Shown: positions 1 to 9,452 of the stretch, piece after piece | Layout: each line of letters opens with the position of its first letter | Numbering within the stretch: the first letter of the stretch is position 1 | NCBI GenBank assembly: GCA_965263155.1 | Contig: OZ253586.1 | Coordinates: 2,976,001-3,040,000 of the forward strand | Length of the DNA: 64,000 bases | From: JAAXIE01 sp965263155 | Lineage (GTDB): Bacteria; Chloroflexota; Dehalococcoidia; Lucifugimonadales; JAAXIE01 | Reading direction: 5' to 3' | Notes under the pieces: generated by a model | The model's database searches: none | What the model saw: only the letters and a program-made list of their open reading frames with translations | Told to the model about the DNA's origin: nothing | Translations under genes and position numbers: made by a program

Positions 1-661
1 CATCCGCCAATGACCAGCCCGCCGCGCCGCCGCTGTCCTCTGAGCTGACATTGGTTGTTTCCACTACGACAGAGGTTCCAGCGCTGTTCACTAGCGTGAC
101 GACACCGAAATAGGTCGTGCTCGCCGCAAGCGTGGGACAGCGTGTGCCCGACGAGGGCGCGTCAAAGGTATGCACGCCCGAGGAGCTGAAGGTCGCCGGG
201 TCGGTGAGGGTACACAGCACATCGCCGGCATCGCCGCTGTTGTCCGCGTTCAGCGTCACCGTCACTTCGGCAGCGGCCGTGGAGGTATCGGCGATGGTGT
301 CGAAGTTGATGCCGATCGAATCGAGCGTATAGCCGGAGGCGTTGGTGCCGCTGGTGAATGCCTGGGAAAACGCTGGGAACGATGAGGAGAGATTTTGATT
401 GTTGAAGATGGTCTGCCCCGTGTTGCTGACGAGGGTTATGACGGTTTGCTGGGCGATGGCCGGGGTGGCCATCAAGAGAAGCATGCCGCAGAGGGCCAGC
501 GCCAGCAGGGCAAACCTGCTGGCGCGCAGCAATGGGGTGGGACGCGCCGAGGAAAGGGCCCGTGGCTCAGAGTGGGGCAGGATTGCCCGCGGCACCCACG
601 GCAGGGCTGCCAGGGTTGCCTTCGCTCCGCGGAGATCCATTCGCTTCACTAGGTTCGACAT
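1..661 (-). CDS. Secreted protein, N-terminal part (runs off window)
   Basis: The minus strand is open from an ATG at 661 to the window edge, about 220 codons. A long basic N-terminal region is followed by a hydrophobic stretch (about residues 50-70) ending in AIA-QQ, a typical signal peptidase I site. The mature part is rich in Thr, Ser, Ala and Gly with beta-type spacing and one Cys pair, like the extracellular anchor/Fn3-like proteins of environmental Chloroflexota. GGAGGA lies about 11 bases before the ATG; a TTG at 667 is an alternative start at better spacing. The C-terminal part lies outside the window, so no function is assigned. Confidence 0.75.
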   Translation of the reverse strand, partial: MSNLVKRMDLRGAKATLAALPWVPRAILPHSEPRALSSARPTPLLRASRFALLALALCGMLLLMATPAIAQQTVITLVSNTGQTIFNNQNLSSSFPAFSQAFTSGTNASGYTLDSIGINFDTIADTSTAAAEVTVTLNADNSGDAGDVLCTLTDPATFSSSGVHTFDAPSSGTRCPTLAASTTYFGVVTLVNSAGTSVVVETTNVSSEDSGGAAGWSLAD

Positions 662-899
662 GCTCAACAGATTCCTCCGTTTACTCGGTCTGGTTTCCGG
701 TGCGACCGGTTCCATACGACAGACTCCCCCGCGCCCCCGGCCCCGAACCGACTTCCGAGCGACGGACGAGCCTTGGGCACAGGTGGCCTCCGGTACTGTC
801 CGCTGGCACGGATGGCGCGGTCGCGCAGGGGCGTCCGGTAGTAGGCGGTGCCGACAGCGGGGTGACTAGGGTTCATCTGGCCGCCTCGACGAGGGGAAG

Positions 900-1139
900 T
901 TAAACAGGAACAGGCCGTCCTCCCGGACGGCCTGTTGGGATCAAAGGGTATGCGGTGGTGACTACGTGAGGGTAGCGAGCATGGCCCGCATCCGGCCCGA
1001 CAAAGCAAGAATCCGGGGGGGTGAACGTCTGTGCTAGGTCTCCGTGGAGGGCAGTCCACGGCGAGACCGGCGCAGCGACGGCGGGGGCCGTCGTTCCGTC
1101 CGCCGCCTCAGGTGCATGGACCGGTCTGTCCAACGTCAT
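900..1139 (-). CDS. Possible 79-residue leader ORF
   Basis: A small ORF sits in the leader of the secreted-protein gene. It has GGAGG seven bases before its ATG and a TATAAT box about 35 bases upstream. The product is Pro/Ala/Gly-rich and unrecognised. Its last codons overlap a perfect 12-bp hairpin. It could be a leader peptide or a chance ORF in a GC-rich leader. Confidence 0.3.
   Translation of the reverse strand: MTLDRPVHAPEAADGTTAPAVAAPVSPWTALHGDLAQTFTPPDSCFVGPDAGHARYPHVVTTAYPLIPTGRPGGRPVPV
909..936. other. Perfect 12-bp hairpin in leader
   Basis: AACAGGCCGTCC and its exact reverse complement are separated by four bases. On the minus strand it is followed by a weakly T-rich stretch (CCTGTTTAAC), so it could attenuate transcription of the gene starting at 661. 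No strong U-tract is present. Confidence 0.5.
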
Positions 1140-1174
1140 ACGAATGCCTCCCTGTCGATGGGTCAGTCCACTGT

Positions 1175-1180
1175 ATTATA
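1175..1180 (-). promoter_or_regulatory. Probable -10 box (TATAAT)
   Basis: A perfect TATAAT on the minus strand lies upstream of the 79-residue ORF and the secreted-protein gene. No good -35 hexamer is visible at 17 bases. Confidence 0.45.
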
Positions 1181-1253
1181 CAGAGCACATGTAAGATGGA
1201 CGTGAGAATATCGGCCAATTCGTATTAAGTTAGTATGAGTTTCGGGCAATAGC

Positions 1254-1262
1254 TGGTATACT
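1254..1262 (+). promoter_or_regulatory. Probable extended -10 promoter of the kinase gene
   Basis: TGGTATACT fits an extended -10 element about 100 bases before the hybrid kinase start. The -35 region is weak, which extended -10 promoters tolerate. Confidence 0.4.
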
Positions 1263-1359
1263 GCCCGGCAGCGTCAAATTCGGAATCCACATCCAGCCGC
1301 TGCACGTTGGTTGGAGGTTAGGGGCCTTCCACAGCCCAATAGAGGCGAGAGGCGTAGAA

Positions 1360-3720
1360 ATGAACCGAGATGATGAACGAGACCTAGAGATACACGCCCT
1401 GCGAGGCCGGCTGTCCAGGCTGAGCGAGGCCAGCCTGCGCATCAACGAATCCCTGGACCTCGACACGGTGCTCCAAGGGGTCCTGGACTCCGCCCGTGAC
1501 CTGACCAGTTCGCGCTACGGCGTGTTCATCCTCCTCGACGATGCCGGGCAGATGCGGGAATTCTTCGGCTCCGGCATGACGCCCGAGCAGGGACGGAAGC
1601 TATGGGCCGAGCCGGACCGGGTTAGGTTCTTTGATTACGTTGGCAGTAACCAGAAACCGCTGCGACTGCGGGACTTCCACAGCCACGCCCGGACCCTGGG
1701 TCTTCCCGAGTTCCCCCCGGACCTCCTGTCCTTTCTGGCTGCTCCAATCCGCCACCAAGGCGAGCACTTGGGCACCATCTACCTTGACGAGAAGGAAGGT
1801 GAATATACCCAGGAGGACGAGGAGACGCTGGTGCTGTTCGCCTCCCAGGCGGCGCTGGTGATCGCCAACGCCCGCCGGTACCGGGATGAACAGCGGGCGA
1901 GGGCGCGCCTGGAGACGCTGATCGACACCTCTCCCGTGGGTGTGGCGGTCTTCGACGCCCGAACGGGAGCGCCGCTCTCCTTCAACCGGGAGGCGGTGCG
2001 GATCGTCGAGAGCCTGCGCGATCCAGACCAACCCCCGGAGCAACTGCTGGAGGTTCTGTCTTATCGGCGGGCCGACGGACGGAAGATTTCTCCGTTCGAC
2101 CTAGCTAAGGAGCTGATCGAAGGGGATACGGTGCGGGCCGAGGAGATCGTCATCGAGGTCCCCGACGGGCGTAGCGTCACCACCTTGGTGAACGCCACTC
2201 CCATCCGGTCGGAGAACGGTGAGGTTGAGTCCTGCGTCGTAACCATTCAGGACATGACGGCGCTGGAAGAGCTTGAGCGGCTGCGGGCTGAGTTCCTGGC
2301 CATGGTGAGCCATGAGCTGCGCACACCGCTCACCTCGGTCAAGGGATCCATCACGACGCTGCTGGACCCTCCCTCTCCGCTGAACCCCGCCGAGATGAGG
2401 CAGTTTCACCAGATCATCAACGCGCAGGTCGACCGGATGCACGTGCTGATAAGCGACCTGCTGGACGTGGCCCGCATCGAGACGGGCACGCTTGCGGTCT
2501 TACCTGAACCGACCGACGTGGCCATACTGATTGGCGAGGCCTGCAACGGCTTCCGCATCGGCGGGGGCAAGCACGAGATCGAGATCGACCTTGCGCCGGA
2601 CCTGCCCTGGGTCATGGCCGACAGGCTGCGCATGGCGCAGGTGCTGGGCAACCTGCTGATCAACGCGGCCAGGCAATCGCCTGAGTCGTCCATCATCCGG
2701 GTGACCGCCGTGGGGGAGGGGGTCCACGTCGCCGTGTCGGTATCGGACCAAGGCAGAGGCATCCCCGCCGAGAGCCTGCCACAGCTGTTCCGCAAGTTCT
2801 CCCGGATAGCGTCCCAGGAACAGGGGGGCGACACGGGCCTGGGGCTTGCCATCTGCAAGGGGATAGTTGAAGCGACCGGGGGCCGCATCTGGGCCGAGAG
2901 CGACGGGCCGGGCTTGGGCGCACGGTTCACCTTCACCCTTCCGACGGTGGAGCAGGCTGGGTACGTCTCCCCGGCCGCCCCCGGTCGGCACCCGTCCCAC
3001 GCTAGGCGGCGCGCGGGACAGCTGCGCATCCTGGCTGTGGACGACGACCCCCAGGCGCTCAGGTACGTCCGCGACACCCTCATGAGGTCGGGGTTCGAAC
3101 CGATGGTGACCGCCGACCCGGAGGAGGCGCTGCGTCTCGTGGAGGAGTATAAGCCCGACCTGGTCCTGCTGGACCTGGTGCTGCCGGGGACCGACGGGGT
3201 CGACCTGATGAAGCACATCGCCGAGACGAGAGACGTACCGGTCATCTTCCTGTCCGCCTACGGTCAGGACAAGCTCGTCGCCAGGGCCTTCGACATGGGG
3301 GCCGCCGACTACGTGGTCAAGCCCTTCTCGCCAACGGAGCTGTTGGCTAGGATCAGGGCCGCTCTGCGCAGGCGCGAGGTCCCCAAACCGTCGGAGCCCT
3401 ACGTCCTAGGCGATCTGATCATCGACTATGACGAGCGCCGGGTGACCCTTGCCGGTCGCCCGGTGGAGCTGACCGCCAAGGAATACGGGACGCTGGCCGA
3501 GCTCTCGACCAACGCCGGACGCGTGCTGACCTACGAGACTCTGCTGCGCCGGGTCTGGGGGCTCGATGCCGGCGCCGACATTCGCCCTATGCGGACCGCC
3601 ATAAACAGCATCCGCCGCAAGCTGGGCGACGCCGCCGAGAACCCCACCTACGTCTTCACTGAGCTCCGCGTCGGCTACCGGATGCCGAAGGGGGAGACGC
3701 AGGGGCAATTGGAGGAATGA
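1360..3720 (+). CDS. Hybrid sensor histidine kinase fused to OmpR-type response regulator
   Basis: 786 residues in one chain: GAF domain (about 28-170), PAS-like domain (about 183-300), HisKA with phospho-acceptor His near residue 318 in SHELRTPL, HATPase_c with GLGLAICKG, a receiver domain (about 555-670) with phospho-acceptor Asp near 605 in LLDLVLPG and Lys in VVKPFSP, then a winged-helix Trans_reg_C DNA-binding domain to the end. No transmembrane segment is visible, so it should sense in the cytoplasm. Kinase and DNA-binding regulator are normally separate proteins; here one molecule could sense, phosphorylate itself and bind DNA. The next gene starts within its stop codon. Ligand and targets are unknown. 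Confidence 0.93.
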   Translation: MNRDDERDLEIHALRGRLSRLSEASLRINESLDLDTVLQGVLDSARDLTSSRYGVFILLDDAGQMREFFGSGMTPEQGRKLWAEPDRVRFFDYVGSNQKPLRLRDFHSHARTLGLPEFPPDLLSFLAAPIRHQGEHLGTIYLDEKEGEYTQEDEETLVLFASQAALVIANARRYRDEQRARARLETLIDTSPVGVAVFDARTGAPLSFNREAVRIVESLRDPDQPPEQLLEVLSYRRADGRKISPFDLAKELIEGDTVRAEEIVIEVPDGRSVTTLVNATPIRSENGEVESCVVTIQDMTALEELERLRAEFLAMVSHELRTPLTSVKGSITTLLDPPSPLNPAEMRQFHQIINAQVDRMHVLISDLLDVARIETGTLAVLPEPTDVAILIGEACNGFRIGGGKHEIEIDLAPDLPWVMADRLRMAQVLGNLLINAARQSPESSIIRVTAVGEGVHVAVSVSDQGRGIPAESLPQLFRKFSRIASQEQGGDTGLGLAICKGIVEATGGRIWAESDGPGLGARFTFTLPTVEQAGYVSPAAPGRHPSHARRRAGQLRILAVDDDPQALRYVRDTLMRSGFEPMVTADPEEALRLVEEYKPDLVLLDLVLPGTDGVDLMKHIAETRDVPVIFLSAYGQDKLVARAFDMGAADYVVKPFSPTELLARIRAALRRREVPKPSEPYVLGDLIIDYDERRVTLAGRPVELTAKEYGTLAELSTNAGRVLTYETLLRRVWGLDAGADIRPMRTAINSIRRKLGDAAENPTYVFTELRVGYRMPKGETQGQLEE

Positions 3721-4302
3721 CGATCACAATCACGAACGGTGGTAGAAGGATGCCTCACCCCGACCTCGCCGTCGTCACCGGCGCTTTCAGCTATACGGGC
3801 AGGTATGTGACCCGGCGTCTACTTGACCAAGGCGTCCGCGTCAGGACACTGACCCGCAGCCCGGATGCCGAGGACCTCTTCGGTGGCCGGGTGGAGGTGC
3901 CCCCCCTGGATTTTCCCGACCCCGATGGGCTGCGCCACTCGATGCAGGGAGCGGGCGTCTTCTACAACACCTACTGGATGCGGTACGCCCATGGCCGGAT
4001 CACCTTCGACCTCGCGGTCGAGAACACCAGGACGGTGTTTGAGGCTGCCAAGAGGGCTGGCGTCGGCAGGATAGTCCATTTCTCGGTGACGAACCCCTCT
4101 ACCGGGTTAGACCTGCCCTACTTCAGGGGCAAGGCCCAGCTGGAGGATATGCTGAAAGGTCTCGGAGTCCCCCATGCCATCATCAGACCCACGCGCTGGT
4201 CTTTGGGGTCGGCGATCTGCTGCTCAACAATATGGCCTGGGCGCTACGGCGCTTTCCTGTCTTCCCGTGTACGGGAACGGCGACTATCCCGTGGCGGTGC
4301 TT
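3717..4302 (+). pseudogene. NmrA-like NAD(P)-binding protein, frameshifted and truncated
   Basis: The ATG at 3717 overlaps the kinase stop codon (ATGA), implying former co-transcription. The first about 155 residues form a Rossmann domain (VTGAFSYTGRYV) of the atypical SDR/NmrA type. Near 4193 two extra bases (CG in CCCACGCGCTGG) shift the frame; the expected continuation (LVFGVGDLLLNNMAWAL) is in another frame, and a one-base deletion near 4257 shifts it again. Homology ends about 4300, far short of the usual 280-300 residues. Probably a dead gene cut by a rearrangement. Confidence 0.75.
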
Positions 4303-4333
4303 CCGAGTTGCCGTCAGAAGATTCCAAGAACTG

Positions 4334-4744
4334 ATGGAACCGCTGCACAGAGAGATTCGCCAGCGCTTCCCCGCCGCTGAGTTCAACAAGCAGCCCAAAT
4401 TTATCGAAACGATGTTCTACGAAAGGGCAAAGCATGAGATAACCAACGAGGATATCCGGGCAACGATTCTCTCGGGGCCGGGGTGGAATCCAGTCTTGCT
4501 CGCAATCGGGATAGCGATTCGAACTAGGGTTAGCGGACATCTGGAGTTTGGAGGCATGTACTATCTGGGTCGCACCAAGACGATGGGAGGCCATATCGAC
4601 AGTTGGAAGTCCGAGCGCCACATGGTCCTATGTGGATCGATCGTTCTCGAAGAGAGACTCTCCACATTGGCCTCTGATATGCAAGCCATGTTTCCTTCTT
4701 GGCTTGAGCAGTTTACCGCCGCTCTGGACTCTTCAACCAGCTGA
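4334..4744 (+). CDS. Hypothetical protein, 136 residues
   Basis: An open frame beginning just past the NmrA breakpoint. The product (MEPLHREIRQRFPAAEFN at its start) is mixed alpha/beta with no signal peptide or membrane segment and no family I recognise. Codon use is less GC-biased than the kinase. It reads on from shifted NmrA sequence, so it may be the 3' part of a longer gene brought in by the rearrangement. Confidence 0.45.
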   Translation: MEPLHREIRQRFPAAEFNKQPKFIETMFYERAKHEITNEDIRATILSGPGWNPVLLAIGIAIRTRVSGHLEFGGMYYLGRTKTMGGHIDSWKSERHMVLCGSIVLEERLSTLASDMQAMFPSWLEQFTAALDSSTS

Positions 4745-5142
4745 CCTCAGAGTGATAATTCTCCGTCGGCACTGTCACATATCCCCAACGCGTACCAGTC
4801 CACCACATCTCGGAGCATCGGAGGTAGCTCAACGACACCCCAATCGCCCTCGTGCCGCTCGGCAGCTTACCCCTTACTCCTTGCACGCGGCTTCCAGATC
4901 CGCACCCGGACCATCTCAGCGCCTCTGCTAAGAGCTTCCGCCAACTGCCATTCACGCGTATCACCCGACTTGCGACGCTCCGCCGTATCGCGCCATACTA
5001 CCTGAGCCGAGGTCTCGGCAGGTTCACAGAGCCCCCAATCGCATCTCGAAGATGGTTCTGTCTACCGTCCACTTAGGCCCACCGCACTGGACAAAATCAA
5101 GAACATTCACACTGAGATTCGTTCTGAACCTGTAGTCAGGCT
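4745..5142. other. Non-coding stretch with a dispersed 27-bp repeat
   Basis: No convincing gene is visible. Apart from the repeat at 5042-5068 I see no RNA gene or element ends. Confidence 0.5.
5042..5068 (+). repeat. Dispersed 27-bp repeat, copy 1
   Basis: CATCTCGAAGATGG begins a 27-base sequence that recurs on the opposite strand at 15274-15300 with one mismatch. Both copies lie in gene-poor DNA. Meaning unknown; perhaps a remnant of a mobile element. Confidence 0.5.
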
Positions 5143-5435
5143 GTAACTCCAATCCGTCTGGACTGACCGGAAAGATACCTCCGGAGTTGGGAGGCCTGTC
5201 TCAGATGACCCTCTTCTACCTATTTGACGACCGGCTGAATGGCAGCATACCGGCGGAATTGAGGAACCTGCACAAGCCGTACCAGTTGGTGCCGAATGAC
5301 AACAAGCTGAGCGGAAGGGTCCCGGCGGAGTCGGGGGACATGGAGGGTCTGACGGAGTCGATGCTCGGGGACAGTCAACTATGGTTCGCATATCAACCCT
5401 CCATCCTCACCCCGAAGCCCGTATCCGGCGTCTAG
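5143..5435 (+). pseudogene. Leucine-rich-repeat protein fragment
   Basis: The frame encodes plant-type LRR units (GLTGKIPPELGGL, LNGSIPAELRNL, KLSGRVPAE) in about 60 residues, with no start codon of its own, no signal peptide and no C-terminal cap. The repeats decay after the third unit. It overlaps the 3' end of the convergent lipoprotein gene. A second LRR remnant is at 11480-11680. Confidence 0.6.
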
Positions 5436-5849
5436 TATGACCCCGCAGACCTCGTCTAGAGTGTAGACGTGATCCCTCGCCTCCGGGTGAGGCAGGGTTA
5501 TCGGCACTCCACGTATGTATACTCCCCACTGGACTCCCTGTAACTGATCCTCATCTATCCCCATCTCCTCGGCCAGCCGTCTCCTAGTCTCCTCATCCAA
5601 CAGTTCCATCGTCTTCCAGCTCTCCTCTATCTCCTCTGCCCAGCTGCTCCAGTCCTTGGGGGTGGAGGAGGTGAGGAGTCCGTAAAGGATTCTCAGATCA
5701 GGGTAGAGAAACGTCTGAAGGTAGTCGGAGATGTCCTCGATCACAATGGACTCACGAGTGTAGGGAGCCTCAGACTTCGAGCCTTCACAAGCAGTCCATA
5801 GGAGAAGGACGATAAGGAAGGCCATACCGAGGAGCATGTATCTTGGCAT
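5379..5849 (-). CDS. Putative lipoprotein, unknown function
   Basis: From ATG at 5849 the product (about 156 residues) begins MPRYMLLGMAFLIVLLLW followed by TAC, a lipobox-like site with the lipidated Cys near residue 21. The mature part is acidic, mostly helical, and unrecognised. The frame is open upstream to 6008, but that extension is Gly/Pro-rich low complexity before the signal peptide, so the inner start is preferred. Its 3' end overlaps the LRR fragment. Confidence 0.6.
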   Translation of the reverse strand: MPRYMLLGMAFLIVLLLWTACEGSKSEAPYTRESIVIEDISDYLQTFLYPDLRILYGLLTSSTPKDWSSWAEEIEESWKTMELLDEETRRRLAEEMGIDEDQLQGVQWGVYIRGVPITLPHPEARDHVYTLDEVCGVILDAGYGLRGEDGGLICEP

Positions 5850-6251
5850 CTTGGGCACCTGCCTTCTCGGGAGTGCAGGAGCCGTGGGAGACAATCCTGG
5901 CGCCTGCCCACGACCTCCTCCGTCCTTCTCCCTATCGGGACGGCTGTGGACGCCTCCCACACCTTGGTGAGTCAACGACCAAGGAGGTCCTAGAGGGGGA
6001 ACCCCCACTGCCCACCTGGCCTATGTTTAGCTACCAAATAGGCTTTACAGCGGTTTCGTTATCACTTTTGCTATCACTGAGTAGATTCCCACCGGCTGAC
6101 ACATTTTTGGGCTCGCTTCCGCTCTGGAGTTCCGGCCCATCGCTCAAGTCCGGAGGCGTCGTCTACACTTCTTACTACAAATCAGGATCAAAGGAGCCAC
6201 AGCTATTGTGCTTACGATGCGCTCTTTTTCCACGGTGCCGAAGGCATGGCA
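5850..6251. other. Non-coding stretch
   Basis: No supportable gene. It holds the upstream region of the lipoprotein gene and the downstream end of the nuclease-like gene at 6252; no strong hairpin or promoter stands out. Confidence 0.4.
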
Positions 6252-7064
6252 CTAGCTAAAGTATCTGGTGCCTAGGTAGTCCCGGTACTCGGCGTGGGGC
6301 TGGTTGGAGTCTTGGAGGCGGTGATAAACCTGTTGGTAGGTTAACGCCTTGAAGCGGGTTTCATTGCCGACACGATTGGCGAAGGTTTGGATTTCTCTCT
6401 TGTGGGCATCAGACCTTGGGCCTAGGCAGTCGTAGTAGAGATACCAGAGACTGAAGTTGGGGCCGGAGGACGTGGCCAGTCCGAGAGCATGCTTGAGGAG
6501 TTGCCACGGGTCCAAGTGCTCGAAGTGATGCTGGTGGTCGCGCAGTTCCTCAGCCAACGCCTGACAGGCCGGCAGGCCTTTGGCTGCCCAAAGACCTTCA
6601 GAGGTCGGGAAGTAGGATGGCCTGAAGCTGCCTCTACCTTGGGTCGAACGATCCAGGTATTCGGTGAATTTGCTTTCGATACCGATGACAGCGCCGGACC
6701 CGAGGGTTATCGCGAGATCAAGATGGGGCGGAGTGCCGCCGAGGCCGGTGGGAAACTGAGCTTCGAAGTCGAGGGACTGGATATCATCGGCGTCTATTCC
6801 AAGGGCCGACAAAAGAGGGGCCTTGGGCTTGTCTGTCCAATAGTCGAAGAAATTTACGACCAGGGCTGATGATGCGTGCAAGGCCTTCATATGACCTTCC
6901 AGTTCGGAGCCAGCGCCCTTTTCGTAGGCAGCCCGGGCATGGGCTGACAGGGGTTTCCAGAGGTTGGCATCAACATGGTCAACATAGCCTTTGTCATCGA
7001 TGGATAGACCTTGCGACTTGGCCCAAGCGATTTGTACGTCTCTTATGTCCTGTTCGGCGTGCAT
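6252..7064 (-). CDS. Probable PD-(D/E)XK nuclease (PGN_0703-like)
   Basis: About 270 residues, soluble. The core HLDLAITLGSGAVIGIESKF has the spacing of a PD-(D/E)XK site: an Asp in a beta strand, then E-x-K. The surrounding layout recalls the PGN_0703 family of putative restriction endonucleases, a match from memory and not certain. ATG 7064 is preferred over 7079 because AGGA precedes it at five bases. No methyltransferase partner is intact nearby, though a methyltransferase remnant lies at 12.7 kb. Confidence 0.6.
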   Translation of the reverse strand: MHAEQDIRDVQIAWAKSQGLSIDDKGYVDHVDANLWKPLSAHARAAYEKGAGSELEGHMKALHASSALVVNFFDYWTDKPKAPLLSALGIDADDIQSLDFEAQFPTGLGGTPPHLDLAITLGSGAVIGIESKFTEYLDRSTQGRGSFRPSYFPTSEGLWAAKGLPACQALAEELRDHQHHFEHLDPWQLLKHALGLATSSGPNFSLWYLYYDCLGPRSDAHKREIQTFANRVGNETRFKALTYQQVYHRLQDSNQPHAEYRDYLGTRYFS

Positions 7065-7097
7065 TCCGTCCTGCCCCATTAGAGTCTGTTGCCAGCA

Positions 7098-7904
7098 CTA
7101 CCCTACCACACCTCCGCAGTCTTGAGCGGCTTGGTCGGGGGTGATGTAGCCGTTGATGAGGTCTTGTTGGATGCTCTGGGGGTTGCGGTTTTGGGGGTTG
7201 CCGTAGCCTCCGGAGCCGGCTACGTCGTAGGCGAAGGAGTAGTTTTCGGGGACGGGGAAGGCGGGGCCCTTGCTGTTGCGGGTGTCGCGGTTGCCCTGGG
7301 GGTCGACGACGTGGACGGAGGTGGGAGCGCCGGCGTGGCCTCCCTGGAGGCCGAAGGGGGGCGACTTGGTGCGCTCGCAGCAGATGGTGGCGGTGGCAGT
7401 GTGGCCGAGGACGCGCCATTCGCGACGGACGCCGCAGCCTCCGCGGTACTGGCCTGCGCCACCGCTATCGGGGACGATCTCGTAGTGATCGACCTGGACG
7501 GGGAAGCGCATCTCCAACTCCTCCACTGGGGTGTTCATGGTGTTGGATATGCCTGCCTTGACGGCGTTGATGCCGTCCTGGTTGGGGCGGGCACCCATGC
7601 CACCACCGAGGGTCTCGTAGCTGACATAGCGCTGGCCGGTGCGGGGGTCTTGGCCTTCGAGGGTGAGGATGGCGGAGGTGCCTTGGGAGCAGGCTAGGGC
7701 GCGCTCGGGGTAGCCTTGGGCCACTGCGCCGAACACCATGTCGGCGATGCGGTGGGTCATCTCGTGGTTGGCGTAGACGACGGGGGCGGGGGGCAGCACG
7801 TTCACCACGCTGCCTTCGGGGGCCAGCACGTCGATGGCGCGCCAAGTGCCGGAATTGGGTGGAATGAGGTCGTTGGGGTCGATGATCATCAACCTCCGCG
7901 CCAA
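7098..7904 (-). pseudogene. Hydantoinase B/oxoprolinase, C-terminal half only
   Basis: The 268 residues match the second half of HyuB-type subunits (HEMTHRIADMVFGA, GGGMGARPNQDG, GGAGQYRGGCGVRREW), which hydrolyse hydantoin-like or 5-oxoproline rings with HyuA. Full-length proteins have 500-600 residues, and no hyuA or N-terminal half is present. Reading begins where homology begins, so this is a remnant even though the frame itself is intact. Confidence 0.75.
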
Positions 7905-7982
7905 GGGCTACTGGCCCGCATGGTCATAGGATAACGGTCAAAAGGCCAAAACACTCACGGTCATCACCACTTGAGACTTCCA

Positions 7983-8294
7983 TTAGCGCGCAACACCATC
8001 AGGGTTGGCGTTCTTGAGAGGTCTGCCGCCCCGCCGTTTGGACGGTTCTTCCCAAAAGTATATCTCCGCCCCCACCCGCTTAATCTGCACATTCTTGCCA
8101 GAAGCTTTCACCGCAGAGCCCAGGCGGCGCCGAACAGTGGCGACGGTTTCGCCATCTGAGGGCGTGAGCTTGCCGGCCTCATCACGACCTAGTTGGTCAA
8201 TGAACTGAGAGTACTCCCGGATAACATCGGAACGGCTCCTGGTGGAGGAAGACGTTATTGCTTGCTGGCGTGGTATCAGCTCGAACTCCGGCAT
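7983..8294 (-). CDS. Small basic protein with AT-hook-like tail, copy 1
   Basis: 103 residues. It shares a central block (DEAGKLTPS, GETVATVRRRLGSAVKASG, QIKRVG) and an IYFWE strand with the protein at 26003-26302, and both end in KRRGGRP, which resembles an AT-hook. The central region could be a small helical DNA-binding domain. The family is not one I know. Two diverged copies in 18 kb with conserved cores argue for a real gene. Confidence 0.65.
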   Translation of the reverse strand: MPEFELIPRQQAITSSSTRSRSDVIREYSQFIDQLGRDEAGKLTPSDGETVATVRRRLGSAVKASGKNVQIKRVGAEIYFWEEPSKRRGGRPLKNANPDGVAR

Positions 8295-8810
8295 AGGGGA
8301 TCTCCTTCTTTGGGATAGCTGGGCGGATTATATCAAGGCAAGGAACAGCAACGAGAAACCGCTCGACGTGAGGTTATCAACACGAAACTCCTAGCGTTCT
8401 CTAACAGTTGCCCCAAGACGCGAGACGTCAAGACTCAAACGCCACAGAAACCCACGCGTTGTCGCTGCGCAGCCCTTGAAGGAAGGCCGACGCTTGCGCG
8501 TTTGAGGCCGCAGGGTTCAGAAGGCCGTGCCCTCAAGGGTTGGGTCCAGTGGCTATCGTTCGCCCGGTTTATACCCCATGCCCTCCCCGAAATCTCTAGG
8601 GAAGGGATACACCTGACCGGTTTCCAATATGCTTGCTGCACAATAGCTATGAGGGTGTGGTTCCCGCTCGCTGGAGCTGTTCCTGCCCAGCAGCTCAAGG
8701 CGCAGGTGTTCCAGCACATGTTTCGTTGCCCCCAAGCGCACCAACCGTCGGACGTCCTGACAGAACTCGGGTTTGCCCTCGCAGTATGACGTCAACGGCT
8801 GATAGAGGCG
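8295..8810. other. Gene-poor stretch before a transposase remnant
   Basis: No supportable gene. The segment just before 8811 should hold the N-terminal half of the transposase but does not; it may contain an unrelated inserted or decayed sequence. Confidence 0.4.
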
Positions 8811-9452
8811 ATGGCCAGCATCAAGAGCTTCCGACGGAGAGATGAAGGGGAGCCACCGCCCGGCGACGACCCCGGCAACCCGTGGGTGGACTTTCGTGGA
8901 GAGAGGTTGAAGAACAAGACCCACGAGAGCAGGACGGACCCGGAGGCTAGATTGATGCGGAAGGGGGGAGAGGCCAAGTTGTCGTTCATGGGCCACGCTC
9001 TGATGGAGAACGGCAACGGGTTGCTGATGGACTTCTTGGTGAGCAGGGCCACGGGTAGGGCGGAGCGGGAGGCGGTGCCCGTGATGCTGGACGATGCGAG
9101 GCAGAGGGGCTACCGTCCCAGGACACTGGGAGCTGATAAGGGGTACGATACCCGGGAGTGTGTCAGGGCCATGCGTAATCGTGGGGTGACGCCTCACGTG
9201 GCGCGGCGGACACACTCGGCAATAGACGGACGCACCACGAGGCACGCCAGCTATAGGGCGAGCCAGAAGGTACGCAAGCGGGTGGAGGAGGTGTTCGGGT
9301 GGATGAAGACGGTGGGAGGGTTACGGAGGACACGGTATCGGGGAGTAGAGCGGACGGGGCTGGCTGGGTACTTTGTGGCTACGGCCTACAACCTGTCGTG
9401 GTTGGCGAACCTGGTGTCGTGTGAGAGGGCTCGGGCCGTTCAGGCTGTGTGA
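8811..9452 (+). pseudogene. IS5-type transposase, C-terminal half
   Basis: About 210 residues match the second half of an IS5-group DDE transposase: SIKSFRR, DPGNPWVDF, a central GADKGYD block with a catalytic Asp, and the C-terminal EEVFGWMKTVGG motif with the catalytic Glu. The N-terminal domain, of the kind seen at 13737-14132, is missing and about four bases are lost just before the homology starts. No terminal inverted repeats were identified. Confidence 0.8.

Noticed and set aside
8553..9245. 230-codon minus-strand frame
   Set aside because: Mostly the reverse strand of the transposase remnant; no recognisable protein signature.
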